Assembly (NCBI GenBank): GCA_902538885.1
Contig: CACBGU010000001.1
Coordinates: forward strand, 1-64,000
Reading direction: 5' to 3'
Source: an uncultured Pelagibacteraceae bacterium
GTDB lineage: Bacteria; Pseudomonadota; Alphaproteobacteria; Pelagibacterales; Pelagibacteraceae
Length of the DNA: 64,000 bases
Shown here: positions 55,818-64,000 of the stretch, piece after piece
How positions within the stretch are numbered: position 1 is the stretch's first letter
Layout: each line of letters opens with the position of its first letter
The notes under the pieces: model-generated
Seen by the model: the letters and a program-made list of their open reading frames with translations, nothing else
Database searches by the model: none
What the model was told of the DNA's origin: nothing
Made by a program: the position numbers and the translations under genes

Positions 55818-56828
55818 ATGGATTTTGTAAATGCAATAATTCTTTTATTAAATTATATTTTCATTCCTGCATTAACTTACGGTTCTCAGTTAGCGTTGGG
55901 TGCAATATTTGTAACACTTATTTATGGAATTTTACGATTTGCGAATTTTGCAACTGGAGACATGATGTCTTTTGGAACCATGGCAACGATTTTATTTACA
56001 TGGTATTTCCAATCTTTAGGTGTTTCTTTAGGTGTTTTACCTACTGCTTTACTAGCTATCCCATTTGGAATTATTTTGATGATTCTATATATGCTTTTAA
56101 TAGATAAATTTGTCTTCAAATATTACAGACATCAGAAAAGTCCTCCAGTTCAGTTTGCAATGGTAAGTATTGGAGTAATGTTTGTAACACAAGCAGTGGT
56201 AAGAATTATTATTGGACCTAGTGACAGAAGATTTTTTGATGGAGAAAAATTTATTATTAAAGCCCGTGAATTTAAAGAGATGACAGGTTTAAATGAAGGT
56301 CTTGCATTAAAGTCAACTCAAGTAATAACTATTTTTGTAACTATAGTTTTAGTTTCTTTATTATTTTGGTTTTTAAATAGAACAAAAACTGGAAAGAGTA
56401 TGAAAGCTTATTCGGATAATGAAGATCTTGCATTACTATCAGGTATTGATCCAAAAAAAATAGTTTTAGTGACTTGGATAATTGCAGGAATTTTAGCTAC
56501 TATAGGTGGTGTATTGTATGGTTTAGACAAAAGTTTCAAACCATTTACTTATTTTAACAATATGCTTCCCATCTTTGCTGCTGCAATAGTCGGTGGAATT
56601 GGAAATCCTTTTGGAGCTTTTTTAGGAGGGTACGTAATAGCTTTTTCTGAAATTTTATTAACTTATGCTTATAAAAAATTCTTTATGTATATTTTACCTG
56701 AAAGTATGGAACCAAATAGTTTAGTTCAACTTCTGTCTACAGATTACAAGTTTGCAGTCTCGTTCTCAATCCTGGTAATAGTTTTAATTTACAGACCTTC
56801 AGGAATATTTAAGGGGAAAGTATTGTGA
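55818..56828 (+). CDS. branched-chain amino-acid-type ABC permease (second LivH-like)
   Basis: GAIFVTLIYGILRFANFATGDMMSFGT LivH motif. Confidence 0.9.
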   Translation: MDFVNAIILLLNYIFIPALTYGSQLALGAIFVTLIYGILRFANFATGDMMSFGTMATILFTWYFQSLGVSLGVLPTALLAIPFGIILMILYMLLIDKFVFKYYRHQKSPPVQFAMVSIGVMFVTQAVVRIIIGPSDRRFFDGEKFIIKAREFKEMTGLNEGLALKSTQVITIFVTIVLVSLLFWFLNRTKTGKSMKAYSDNEDLALLSGIDPKKIVLVTWIIAGILATIGGVLYGLDKSFKPFTYFNNMLPIFAAAIVGGIGNPFGAFLGGYVIAFSEILLTYAYKKFFMYILPESMEPNSLVQLLSTDYKFAVSFSILVIVLIYRPSGIFKGKVL

Positions 56829-58195
56829 GAAAAAATCTAAATGTAATAGCAGCTTATAGTATCATGATGGTACTTATTCTTATGGTTGGGATATTTCAAT
56901 CATGGAATATAGCTTTATCAATATTTAATCTGTGTTTGATTTCCGCGGTAATGACGATGGGTGCAAATATTCAGTGGGGATACGCAGGTTTAATTAATTT
57001 TGGAATTATGGGGTATACAGCTTTAGGTGGTTTAGCTGCTGTATTGATATCAGTAGACCCTGTTCAAGAAGCTTGGAGAGCAGGAGGTTTTGATATTTTA
57101 ATGTGTTTATGGCTTATCATTGTAATGGTTCTAGTTATTAGATTTATTTTGAAAAATTTTGAAAAATCAAAATTAAGAACCTATAGTATTGCAGCTCTCA
57201 TTATAACAGGGATTATAATTATTAGAGTAACCGCAGAGCCAGGTATTGAAAAAATTGAAGCTGTAAATCCTGCAACAACAGGTTTTCTTGGAGGATTTGG
57301 CTTACCAATAATTTTTTCATGGATAGTTGGAGCTCTTTTTGCAGGTGGGTTAGCATTTATAGTGGGAAAAGTTGCTCTTGGTCTTAGAGCTGATTATTTA
57401 GCTATTGCAACACTTCTTATTTCAGAAATCGTTATTGCAATTATTAAACACGAGGACTGGCTCACAAGAGGTGTGAAAAACGTTATTGGATTAAAAAGAC
57501 CGGCACCGTATGAGGTAGATCTTCAAACGACAGATTGGTTTATAAGCTTAGTTGAAAAGTTTAATTCAGGAAAATTAAGTGTAATTGATAATTTGGCTGA
57601 TCGACAAGCTGCTTTAAACCAACTTGTAATTGAAGGCTCATCAGTATTTGTAAAACTATGTTACTCAGGATTATTCTTAGTAGTAGTAATTATTCTTTTA
57701 ATTCTAACTCAAAAAGCTCTTTATTCTCCTTGGGGAAGAATGATGAGAGCAATAAGGGATAATGAGGAAGCAGCAAATGCAATGGGTAAAAATGTTGTTA
57801 AACAACACTTGTTAATTTTTATTTTAGGCTCAGCCATTGTTGGAATTGCGGGCGCAATGTTGGTTACACAAGACGGCCTATTTACTCCAGGAAGCTATAG
57901 ACCTATGAGATATACTTTCTTAATTTGGGTAATGGTAATTGTAGGAGGAAGTGGAAACAACTTTGGTGCAATTTTAGGTGGTTTCGTTGTATGGTTTTTA
58001 TGGATTGAAGCTGCACCAATATCAATGTTTTTAATTAATTTCTTTACATCAGGTATTCCTGAAACAAATACAATTAAAGCTCATTTAATTGAAAGTGTTC
58101 CTTATTTCAGATTTTTACTAATGGGATTAGGACTGTTGTTTATAATGAGGTATCGACCTAAAGGTATACTTCCAGAAAAAATAGAAATAAAGTAA
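56825..58195 (+). CDS. branched-chain amino-acid-type ABC permease (second LivM-like)
   Basis: GANIQWGYAGLINFGIMGYTALGG and MMRAIRDNEEAANAMGKNV. Confidence 0.9.
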   Translation: MRKNLNVIAAYSIMMVLILMVGIFQSWNIALSIFNLCLISAVMTMGANIQWGYAGLINFGIMGYTALGGLAAVLISVDPVQEAWRAGGFDILMCLWLIIVMVLVIRFILKNFEKSKLRTYSIAALIITGIIIIRVTAEPGIEKIEAVNPATTGFLGGFGLPIIFSWIVGALFAGGLAFIVGKVALGLRADYLAIATLLISEIVIAIIKHEDWLTRGVKNVIGLKRPAPYEVDLQTTDWFISLVEKFNSGKLSVIDNLADRQAALNQLVIEGSSVFVKLCYSGLFLVVVIILLILTQKALYSPWGRMMRAIRDNEEAANAMGKNVVKQHLLIFILGSAIVGIAGAMLVTQDGLFTPGSYRPMRYTFLIWVMVIVGGSGNNFGAILGGFVVWFLWIEAAPISMFLINFFTSGIPETNTIKAHLIESVPYFRFLLMGLGLLFIMRYRPKGILPEKIEIK

Positions 58196-58200
58196 ACATA

Positions 58201-58272
58201 ATGAAATATATTATATTAGGTGCTGCTGCTGCTTGGGCTTTGTATATGGCTGACAAGTATTTATTCTTTTAA
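58201..58272 (+). CDS. putative 23-aa single-TM microprotein
   Basis: Hand-read ORF MKYIILGAAAAWALYMADKYLFF* filling the livM-MFS gap; TAATG overlap with the next gene. Confidence 0.5.
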   Translation: MKYIILGAAAAWALYMADKYLFF

Positions 58273-59441
58273 TGAATAAAAATCTTTCGTTACTTATTTT
58301 AAGCCAGATTTTTGCTTTTACAGCTGCACCGGTTACCGTTTTTTTAAGTGGTATAATTGGTTCGAAATTTAGTCCAATAAAATCTTTAGCAACTCTTCCA
58401 ATGGCTTTATCAGTTGTTGGAATTGCGTTATTCGCTTATTTTGCTGCAAAGCTAATGAGTTTAATTGGACGAAAATTAGGATTTATTTATGCATCAATAG
58501 GTACATGTTTTGCATCTCTTTTAACTGCGTACTCAATAATAATAGAAAGCTTTGTCTTGTATAATTTAGGATGTTTTTTAATTGGCGGAGGAATAGCTTT
58601 CAGTCATCAATATCGTTTTGCAGCAGTCGAGATTGTAGATAAGGATTATGCGCCAAAAGCAATTTCTATCATTTTATTAGCAGGAATAGGTTCGGCGTTT
58701 ATTGGCCCAAATATTGCAAACATTTCGAAAGGATTTATTTCAGATCATATGTATGCAGGTTCTTATCTTGCTCTTGCAGCATTATCTATTTCATCAATAA
58801 TATTTTTATTTTTTTTTCAAGAAACTAAAAAGATATCAAACAATCAATATAAAACTGGAAGAAGTTTTTTAGAACTTATGTCACAACCAAGATTTCTACA
58901 GGCACTTGTGGCTTCAGCTTTTGCCTATGCTGTAATGACTTTTTTAATGACAGCCACACCTATAAGTATGCACTTGATGGAGAAAATAAGTTTGTCGAAG
59001 ACTGGATTTGTTATTCAGCTCCATATAGCAGCTATGTTTTTACCTTCACTAGTTACTGGAAATTTAATTAAAAGGTTTGGTCATAGTAAAATTATGCATA
59101 TGGGAGTTTTATTGTTTTTAGTCACAATTATTACCAGTTTATTTGAACAAAACTTTATTAATTATTTGATTGCTCTTATTTTTCTAGGTCTAGGATGGAA
59201 TTTTTTGTTTATTTCAGGAACGAGCTTACTTGTTTTGTGTTACAGAGAAGAGGAAAAATTTAGAGCTCAAGGGTATAATGATTTTATCGTTTACACTATT
59301 CAAGCAGCAGCGAGTTTGTCTGCTGGGGTGTTTCTAAGCTTAACTAGCTGGAAAACTATGAATTTAATATGTTTGATTTTTCTAATTATAATAGCTCTTT
59401 CTACTATAAGAGCTGATTTAAAAAAAAACCCCAGTAATTAA
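58272..59441 (+). CDS. major facilitator superfamily transporter
   Basis: About 12 TM; internal repeat; RFGHSKIMHMG motif. Confidence 0.88.
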   Translation: MNKNLSLLILSQIFAFTAAPVTVFLSGIIGSKFSPIKSLATLPMALSVVGIALFAYFAAKLMSLIGRKLGFIYASIGTCFASLLTAYSIIIESFVLYNLGCFLIGGGIAFSHQYRFAAVEIVDKDYAPKAISIILLAGIGSAFIGPNIANISKGFISDHMYAGSYLALAALSISSIIFLFFFQETKKISNNQYKTGRSFLELMSQPRFLQALVASAFAYAVMTFLMTATPISMHLMEKISLSKTGFVIQLHIAAMFLPSLVTGNLIKRFGHSKIMHMGVLLFLVTIITSLFEQNFINYLIALIFLGLGWNFLFISGTSLLVLCYREEEKFRAQGYNDFIVYTIQAAASLSAGVFLSLTSWKTMNLICLIFLIIIALSTIRADLKKNPSN

Positions 59442-59457
59442 ATTACTGGGGTTTTTT
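59423..59457. terminator. bidirectional intrinsic terminator overlapping the MFS gene end
   Basis: AAAAAACCCCAGTAAT-TAA-ATTACTGGGGTTTTTT; lies between convergent MFS and SBP genes. Confidence 0.92.
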
Positions 59458-59471
59458 GAATTAAGATAAAA

Positions 59472-60662
59472 TTATCTTTGTTTTTTAGTTTTGAATTTTC
59501 CGCCCTTAACTTCTTGTTCTAAGAAAGAACCTTCAGCTTCACCAACACTAGTAAAAGTTACTCCAGTAGCACCTTCGTAATTTATCTTTTTACCTTTTGC
59601 TAATAAATCTAAACCTTTCTTAAGTTCACCTGGATAAATTTTAGTACCAGGAGCGTTAGCAACATCCATTACATTTTTCGCAATAGATGCTCTGTCAGCA
59701 GAATTACCTGCTTGCATTGCAAGAACGATTAAAGCAGCTGCATCGTAAGATTCACCTGTGTAAGGACCAGAAGCTTCTACACCTCCAGCTTTTGCAACTT
59801 CAGCAAATATACCTGCACCTTTACCAGTAGAACCTGGTAATGATCCAAATGATTTGCTTAAATCTTTTCCGAATGCATCAACTAAAGATTGACCAATCAT
59901 ACCATCTGATAAAATAAATCTATCAAAGGCACCAGAGTCTAAAGAAGCTTGAATAATTCCTTTTCCTCCTTGGTCAAGATAACCGATAACTGCTACAGCA
60001 TCACCACCAGCAGAAGCAAGAGTTGCTACTTCAGATGAGTAATCTGCTTTTCCATCTTCGTGAGCAGTTACAGTTGTAACTTTAATACCATGAGCTTCAA
60101 CTGCTGCTTTATAAACATCAGCTAAACCTTTACCATAGTCATTGTTAGTATAAGTGATTGCAACACTTTTTACTTTTCTATCTTTAGTTATGTCAGCTAA
60201 GATTTGGCCACCTCTAGCATCTGATGGAGCAGTTCTAAAGAAATATCCATTGTCATCTAGAGTTGTTAATCCTGGAGAAGTAGCTGAAGGTGAAATCATT
60301 ACTACACCATTTGGTACAGCAACGTTAGTTGCGATAGCACCAGTTACACCTGAACAGTCTGCTCCCATAATTGCAGCTACACCACCTGAAATTAAACCTT
60401 CAGCTGCAGCTGTTGCCGCTGCTGAGTCAACACAAGTTGAGTCTGCTCTTACTGGCTCAATTTTTTTTCCACCTAATAGTGAACCTGAGTCAGAAGCTTC
60501 TTTAAATGCAAGCTCTGCAGATGCAGCCATAGCTGGAGTTAGAGATTCAATAGGACCAGTGAATCCTAAGATGATCCCCATTTTAATCGAATGTCCGTCT
60601 GCCATTACATTTGAACTAAAACTTGATACAAACATAAATACAGCGATAAATAGTTTTCTCAT
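59472..60662 (-). CDS. branched-chain amino-acid-type ABC substrate-binding protein (second LivK-like)
   Basis: Signal peptide and IKMGIILGFTGPIESLTPAMAASAELAFKEA; start 60662 has an upstream SD GAGGAAG (track start 60686 extends past it). Confidence 0.92.
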   Translation of the reverse strand: MRKLFIAVFMFVSSFSSNVMADGHSIKMGIILGFTGPIESLTPAMAASAELAFKEASDSGSLLGGKKIEPVRADSTCVDSAAATAAAEGLISGGVAAIMGADCSGVTGAIATNVAVPNGVVMISPSATSPGLTTLDDNGYFFRTAPSDARGGQILADITKDRKVKSVAITYTNNDYGKGLADVYKAAVEAHGIKVTTVTAHEDGKADYSSEVATLASAGGDAVAVIGYLDQGGKGIIQASLDSGAFDRFILSDGMIGQSLVDAFGKDLSKSFGSLPGSTGKGAGIFAEVAKAGGVEASGPYTGESYDAAALIVLAMQAGNSADRASIAKNVMDVANAPGTKIYPGELKKGLDLLAKGKKINYEGATGVTFTSVGEAEGSFLEQEVKGGKFKTKKQR

Positions 60663-60769
60663 TATCTTCCTCTTTATTGTTAACAATTTATAAAAGCTAA
60701 TTTAAGTATGAATACAGTCAATATTCAATGACAAAATTATCCTATTTAAGATGTGTTAATTGATACGAA

Positions 60770-62251
60770 TTATCTGATTGAGAAAGGGTCTAGAGAAGGT
60801 TCGTCAGATGTGTAGAACCATGTTGTTTTTACTCTTGTATAGTCTTTAATTGAGTCAATTCCTGCTTCTTTTCCATATCCACTATCCTTGATACCTCCAA
60901 ATGGAGCTGAAGGAGAAATTAATCTATAAGTATTTACAAATGTTATTCCTGCCCGGATAGCATTAGATACCCTCATTCCTCTTGCAAGATCACTAGTATA
61001 AACACCTGAAGAAAGACCATATTGATTATCATTCATTAATTCTATTACCTCTTTTTCAGTATCAAATTTCATTACTGATAACACAGGGCCAAAAAGTTCA
61101 TTCTCAGCAGCTGGCAGATTATGATTTTCACATTCAATAATTGTTGGAGGGAAATAATAACCTTCATTTGAAAAAGGATGTCTTTTACCACCACATTTAA
61201 TTTTTCCACCTTGTTCAACAGTTAATTTAATATTTTTTTCTATTACTTCTAATTGTTTGAAGTTACTCAGTGGACCCATTTCAGTACCAGAGTCCATAGG
61301 AGCACCTATTTTAATTTTTTCTGCTCTTGATGTTAACTTATCTAAAAATTCGTTATAAATTCCTTTTTGTAAGTACAACCTTGAACCTGCTATACAACTT
61401 TGACCACTTGCTCCAAATATTCCAGCAGTTATTCCATTAATTGCATTTTCTTGTTTGGCATCATCAAAAACAGCTACAGGACTTTTTCCACCTAATTCTA
61501 AACTTACTTCAGATAAATTTTCTGCGGAGTTTCTAATAATATGCCTTGCGGTTTCAGGACCTCCTGTAAAAGCTACTTTCTCAACTAGGTTGTGAGTAGT
61601 CAAAGCTTTACCACAAGGATCTCCAAAACCAGAAACTACATTAACCACTCCTTTTGGTATTCCAGCTTCCTCCACAAGTTTTGCAAATTCAAACATAGTT
61701 GCAGGAGCTAATTCAGAACATTTAATTACAACTGTATTACCCATAGCTAAAGCAGGAGCAACTTTTGTTGCGGTTAAAAACATTTGAGAATTCCATGGAA
61801 TGATTGCTGCAATAACACCTATTGGAATTCTTGTTGTGATTGCTTGAATATTTGGTTTATCTATTGGAAGAACTGTTCCTTCAACTTTGTCAGCTAAACC
61901 TGCATAGTAATCATAATATTCTGCAATATATTTTGCTTGTTGATAAGTTTCTCTATACAGTTTTCCTGTATCAATTGTTTCAATCTTTCCTAATAATTCA
62001 GAATTTTCTCTGAGCTTATTTCCAATGGCTCTTAAATATTTTGCTCTATCTCTTGCAAGCATTTTTGGCCATTCACCTTCAAAAGCTTTTTGTGCAGCTT
62101 TTACAGCTTTATCAACATCATTTGCGCTAGCTTCAGGAACTACAGCCCAAGGCTTATTGTTTTCTGGATTTAAGGTTTCAAAAGTTTTTTTTGTATCAGA
62201 GTCTACCCACTGACCATCTATAAACATTTGATATTTTTTTAACTCAGGCAT
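60770..62251 (-). CDS. aldehyde dehydrogenase family protein
   Basis: VSLELGGKSPVAVFDDA, FGASGQSCIAGSR catalytic Cys, FGGIKDSGYGKEAG. Confidence 0.95.
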   Translation of the reverse strand: MPELKKYQMFIDGQWVDSDTKKTFETLNPENNKPWAVVPEASANDVDKAVKAAQKAFEGEWPKMLARDRAKYLRAIGNKLRENSELLGKIETIDTGKLYRETYQQAKYIAEYYDYYAGLADKVEGTVLPIDKPNIQAITTRIPIGVIAAIIPWNSQMFLTATKVAPALAMGNTVVIKCSELAPATMFEFAKLVEEAGIPKGVVNVVSGFGDPCGKALTTHNLVEKVAFTGGPETARHIIRNSAENLSEVSLELGGKSPVAVFDDAKQENAINGITAGIFGASGQSCIAGSRLYLQKGIYNEFLDKLTSRAEKIKIGAPMDSGTEMGPLSNFKQLEVIEKNIKLTVEQGGKIKCGGKRHPFSNEGYYFPPTIIECENHNLPAAENELFGPVLSVMKFDTEKEVIELMNDNQYGLSSGVYTSDLARGMRVSNAIRAGITFVNTYRLISPSAPFGGIKDSGYGKEAGIDSIKDYTRVKTTWFYTSDEPSLDPFSIR

Positions 62252-63032
62252 TATTTATATGTTTCATTATTGCATTATTTACTTCTTCTGCATATTCAAT
62301 AGTGCATAAATGTTTTCCATGTTTAATTTCAACATATGTTGAATTTTGTATATCTTTATTTAAATTTTTTGACATATTAGGCGTAGATCCTGGATCATCT
62401 GATCCTGTTATAATTAAGGTATTTGTTTTAATATTTTTTATATTTTCAAGATTGTCCTCATAGTTTGCAAATACTTCATAAGCTTTTATAAAATTTTCTT
62501 GATCAATTCCTTTCTTATTAAGAATTTTCATAAACTCATCGTATAATTCAGGGTTTTGCTCAAGGTACTTATCTGAAAACCATCTCTTCATTGCCATTTG
62601 AGATATTGGCATATTTTTTTTTGCTAAATTTACTCTATCAATTACATTTTGTCTTTCTTCAGCTGTCCTTTGATATGTAGTGGATATTAGAGTTAAAGAA
62701 TTTAAATAATTTTCATATTTTGAGGCAAATTCAATCGCAATCAAAGATCCAATAGAAAAGCCAATTAAATTAAATTTCTCTATCTTTAGGTTGTTTACTA
62801 AATTTGATAATTGATCAGTAAAATTTTCCATTGATAAATTTGGCTCTTTAAAGGGTGTTTTTCCATGTCCTAACAGATCGTAAGTTATAAATGAATTGTC
62901 TTTAAAAAATTCAATTTGTGGTTTCCACATTTGCTGATTTAAACCAACCCCATGAATAAAAATTATTGGTAAAGAATTCTTGTTATTAAAATAATAATGA
63001 TTTTGATCTGTATCAAAATTATAAGACATCAA
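62244..63032 (-). CDS. alpha/beta hydrolase
   Basis: IFIHGVGLNQQMWKPQ oxyanion motif, GFSIGSL nucleophile elbow, GKHLC catalytic His region. Confidence 0.9.
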   Translation of the reverse strand: MMSYNFDTDQNHYYFNNKNSLPIIFIHGVGLNQQMWKPQIEFFKDNSFITYDLLGHGKTPFKEPNLSMENFTDQLSNLVNNLKIEKFNLIGFSIGSLIAIEFASKYENYLNSLTLISTTYQRTAEERQNVIDRVNLAKKNMPISQMAMKRWFSDKYLEQNPELYDEFMKILNKKGIDQENFIKAYEVFANYEDNLENIKNIKTNTLIITGSDDPGSTPNMSKNLNKDIQNSTYVEIKHGKHLCTIEYAEEVNNAIMKHINNA

Positions 63033-63617
63033 TTATTTATCGATGCCCATCTCTTTCATGTCTTGATATCTATCACCCGTTCTTGCATGAGCTCGTCCTG
63101 TTGGAGCACCTCCAATTGCAACAACTATTTCATCCTCATTTGGTGCATCATGAATTGTAAATTCATGCGTAAGATAAAAAGGTCTTAATCCAGCATCAGT
63201 TTTGTGCATCATTGGAATTGAAATTTTTGCACCCGCAGGACCTCTCGTATTTGTAAAACTTAAATAGGAAGTACCACCAACTGCATCTCTAAATTTATTT
63301 CCAAATCTTAAAGTATGAATAAATGCAGACGCGTGTTCTATCTCACCATTTAATCCAACCATAGCAGCTTTTCCATAAGCTAAAATTTTTTCACCCGATC
63401 CAATTTCTTTTGTTAACTCTGGAACCAAAAGATCTCCTAATTGAGGCGCAAGATCTAATATTTCTGGTTTTAAATCTTCTACAAAACCTTTTCCTGCCCA
63501 AGGATTTTCTATAACAGCTGCAACCGAAACTAACAGAACAGGTTCTTTAGTTTTTTTTCCACCTTCAATAAAAGTTTTATCAACAAATTTTGCAAATTTT
63601 CTAAGTTTTAAATCCAT
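63033..63617 (-). CDS. amino acid synthesis (AmAS/DUF1185) family protein
   Basis: VAAVIENPWAGKGFVEDL, AYGKAAMVGLNGEIEHASAFIHT, GGAPTGRAHARTGDRYQDMKEMGI. Confidence 0.87.
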   Translation of the reverse strand: MDLKLRKFAKFVDKTFIEGGKKTKEPVLLVSVAAVIENPWAGKGFVEDLKPEILDLAPQLGDLLVPELTKEIGSGEKILAYGKAAMVGLNGEIEHASAFIHTLRFGNKFRDAVGGTSYLSFTNTRGPAGAKISIPMMHKTDAGLRPFYLTHEFTIHDAPNEDEIVVAIGGAPTGRAHARTGDRYQDMKEMGIDK

Positions 63618-63620
63618 TTA

Positions 63621-64000
63621 TTAACTAGCTCTTTGAATGTTTGTGTCTATCGGTTTTATATTTGGAATTACTTCTTCTGTAAATAATTTGATACTTCTCA
63701 TACAATCTTCGTGTTTAATACCTGGAAAATTAGACCAGACTTGTAAATTTTGAAGATTTAATTCTAGTTGAAGTTCTTTTATTTTTTCAATTACAAACTC
63801 AGGTGTTCCAAACAATAGATTTCTTTTATGAAGAAATTCATAATTTAATAAATCTAGTTTATTTTTTGTCTCTGGTAATTTTTCATCTGGATCCATATGA
63901 TTTCCCAATCCTCTCCAATGACAAACCCATCTCATATAATTAACAATATGTTCTCCAGCCATTTTTTCCGCCTCTTCCATAGTTTCTGCAACAAACATAT
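63621..64000 (-). CDS. luciferase-like (LLM class) flavin-dependent monooxygenase, C-terminal part (runs off right edge)
   Basis: VAETMEEAEKMAGEH, LLFGTPEFVIEKIKELQ, RSIKLFTEEVIPNI typical of LLM C-termini; the frame continues past the window. Confidence 0.8.
   Translation of the reverse strand, partial: MFVAETMEEAEKMAGEHIVNYMRWVCHWRGLGNHMDPDEKLPETKNKLDLLNYEFLHKRNLLFGTPEFVIEKIKELQLELNLQNLQVWSNFPGIKHEDCMRSIKLFTEEVIPNIKPIDTNIQRAS

Noticed and set aside
60154-60693. 179-aa + strand ORF antisense to the LivK gene
   Set aside because: Low-complexity Ala/Pro/Ile-rich shadow ORF opposite a clear periplasmic binding protein.

Overview
AT-rich, very compact alphaproteobacterial chromosome segment. 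Gene content, coding density, short or overlapping gene junctions and a circularly permuted tmRNA suggest a SAR11/Pelagibacter-like organism (inferred; no search was run). About 57 genes are called. They include isoprenoid genes (ispA, dxs, ispB), aroC, pdxH, glyQS, ppdK, a minus-strand permuted ssrA, thyX, mrp, hflKC, a DegP-type protease, miaA, ilvBNC, a peptide ABC transporter, leuA, the mreBCD-mrdA-rodA cluster, amino-acid-related accessory genes, and two branched-chain amino-acid-type (Liv) ABC transporters. No CRISPR, transposon, prophage or tRNA was seen. Main points of interest: (1) a Rut-like catabolic operon at the right edge (luciferase-like monooxygenase, AmAS/DUF1185 protein, alpha/beta hydrolase, ALDH, Liv binding protein); (2) a two-piece tmRNA that the ORF track misses and partly reads as the thyX N-terminus; (3) a structured, terminator-like element abutting the start codon of a LysE-family exporter, with a 13-aa ORF on the opposite strand; (4) small ORFs embedded in the Liv operons; (5) hairpins between binding-protein and permease genes, and a terminator encoded inside a CDS end.
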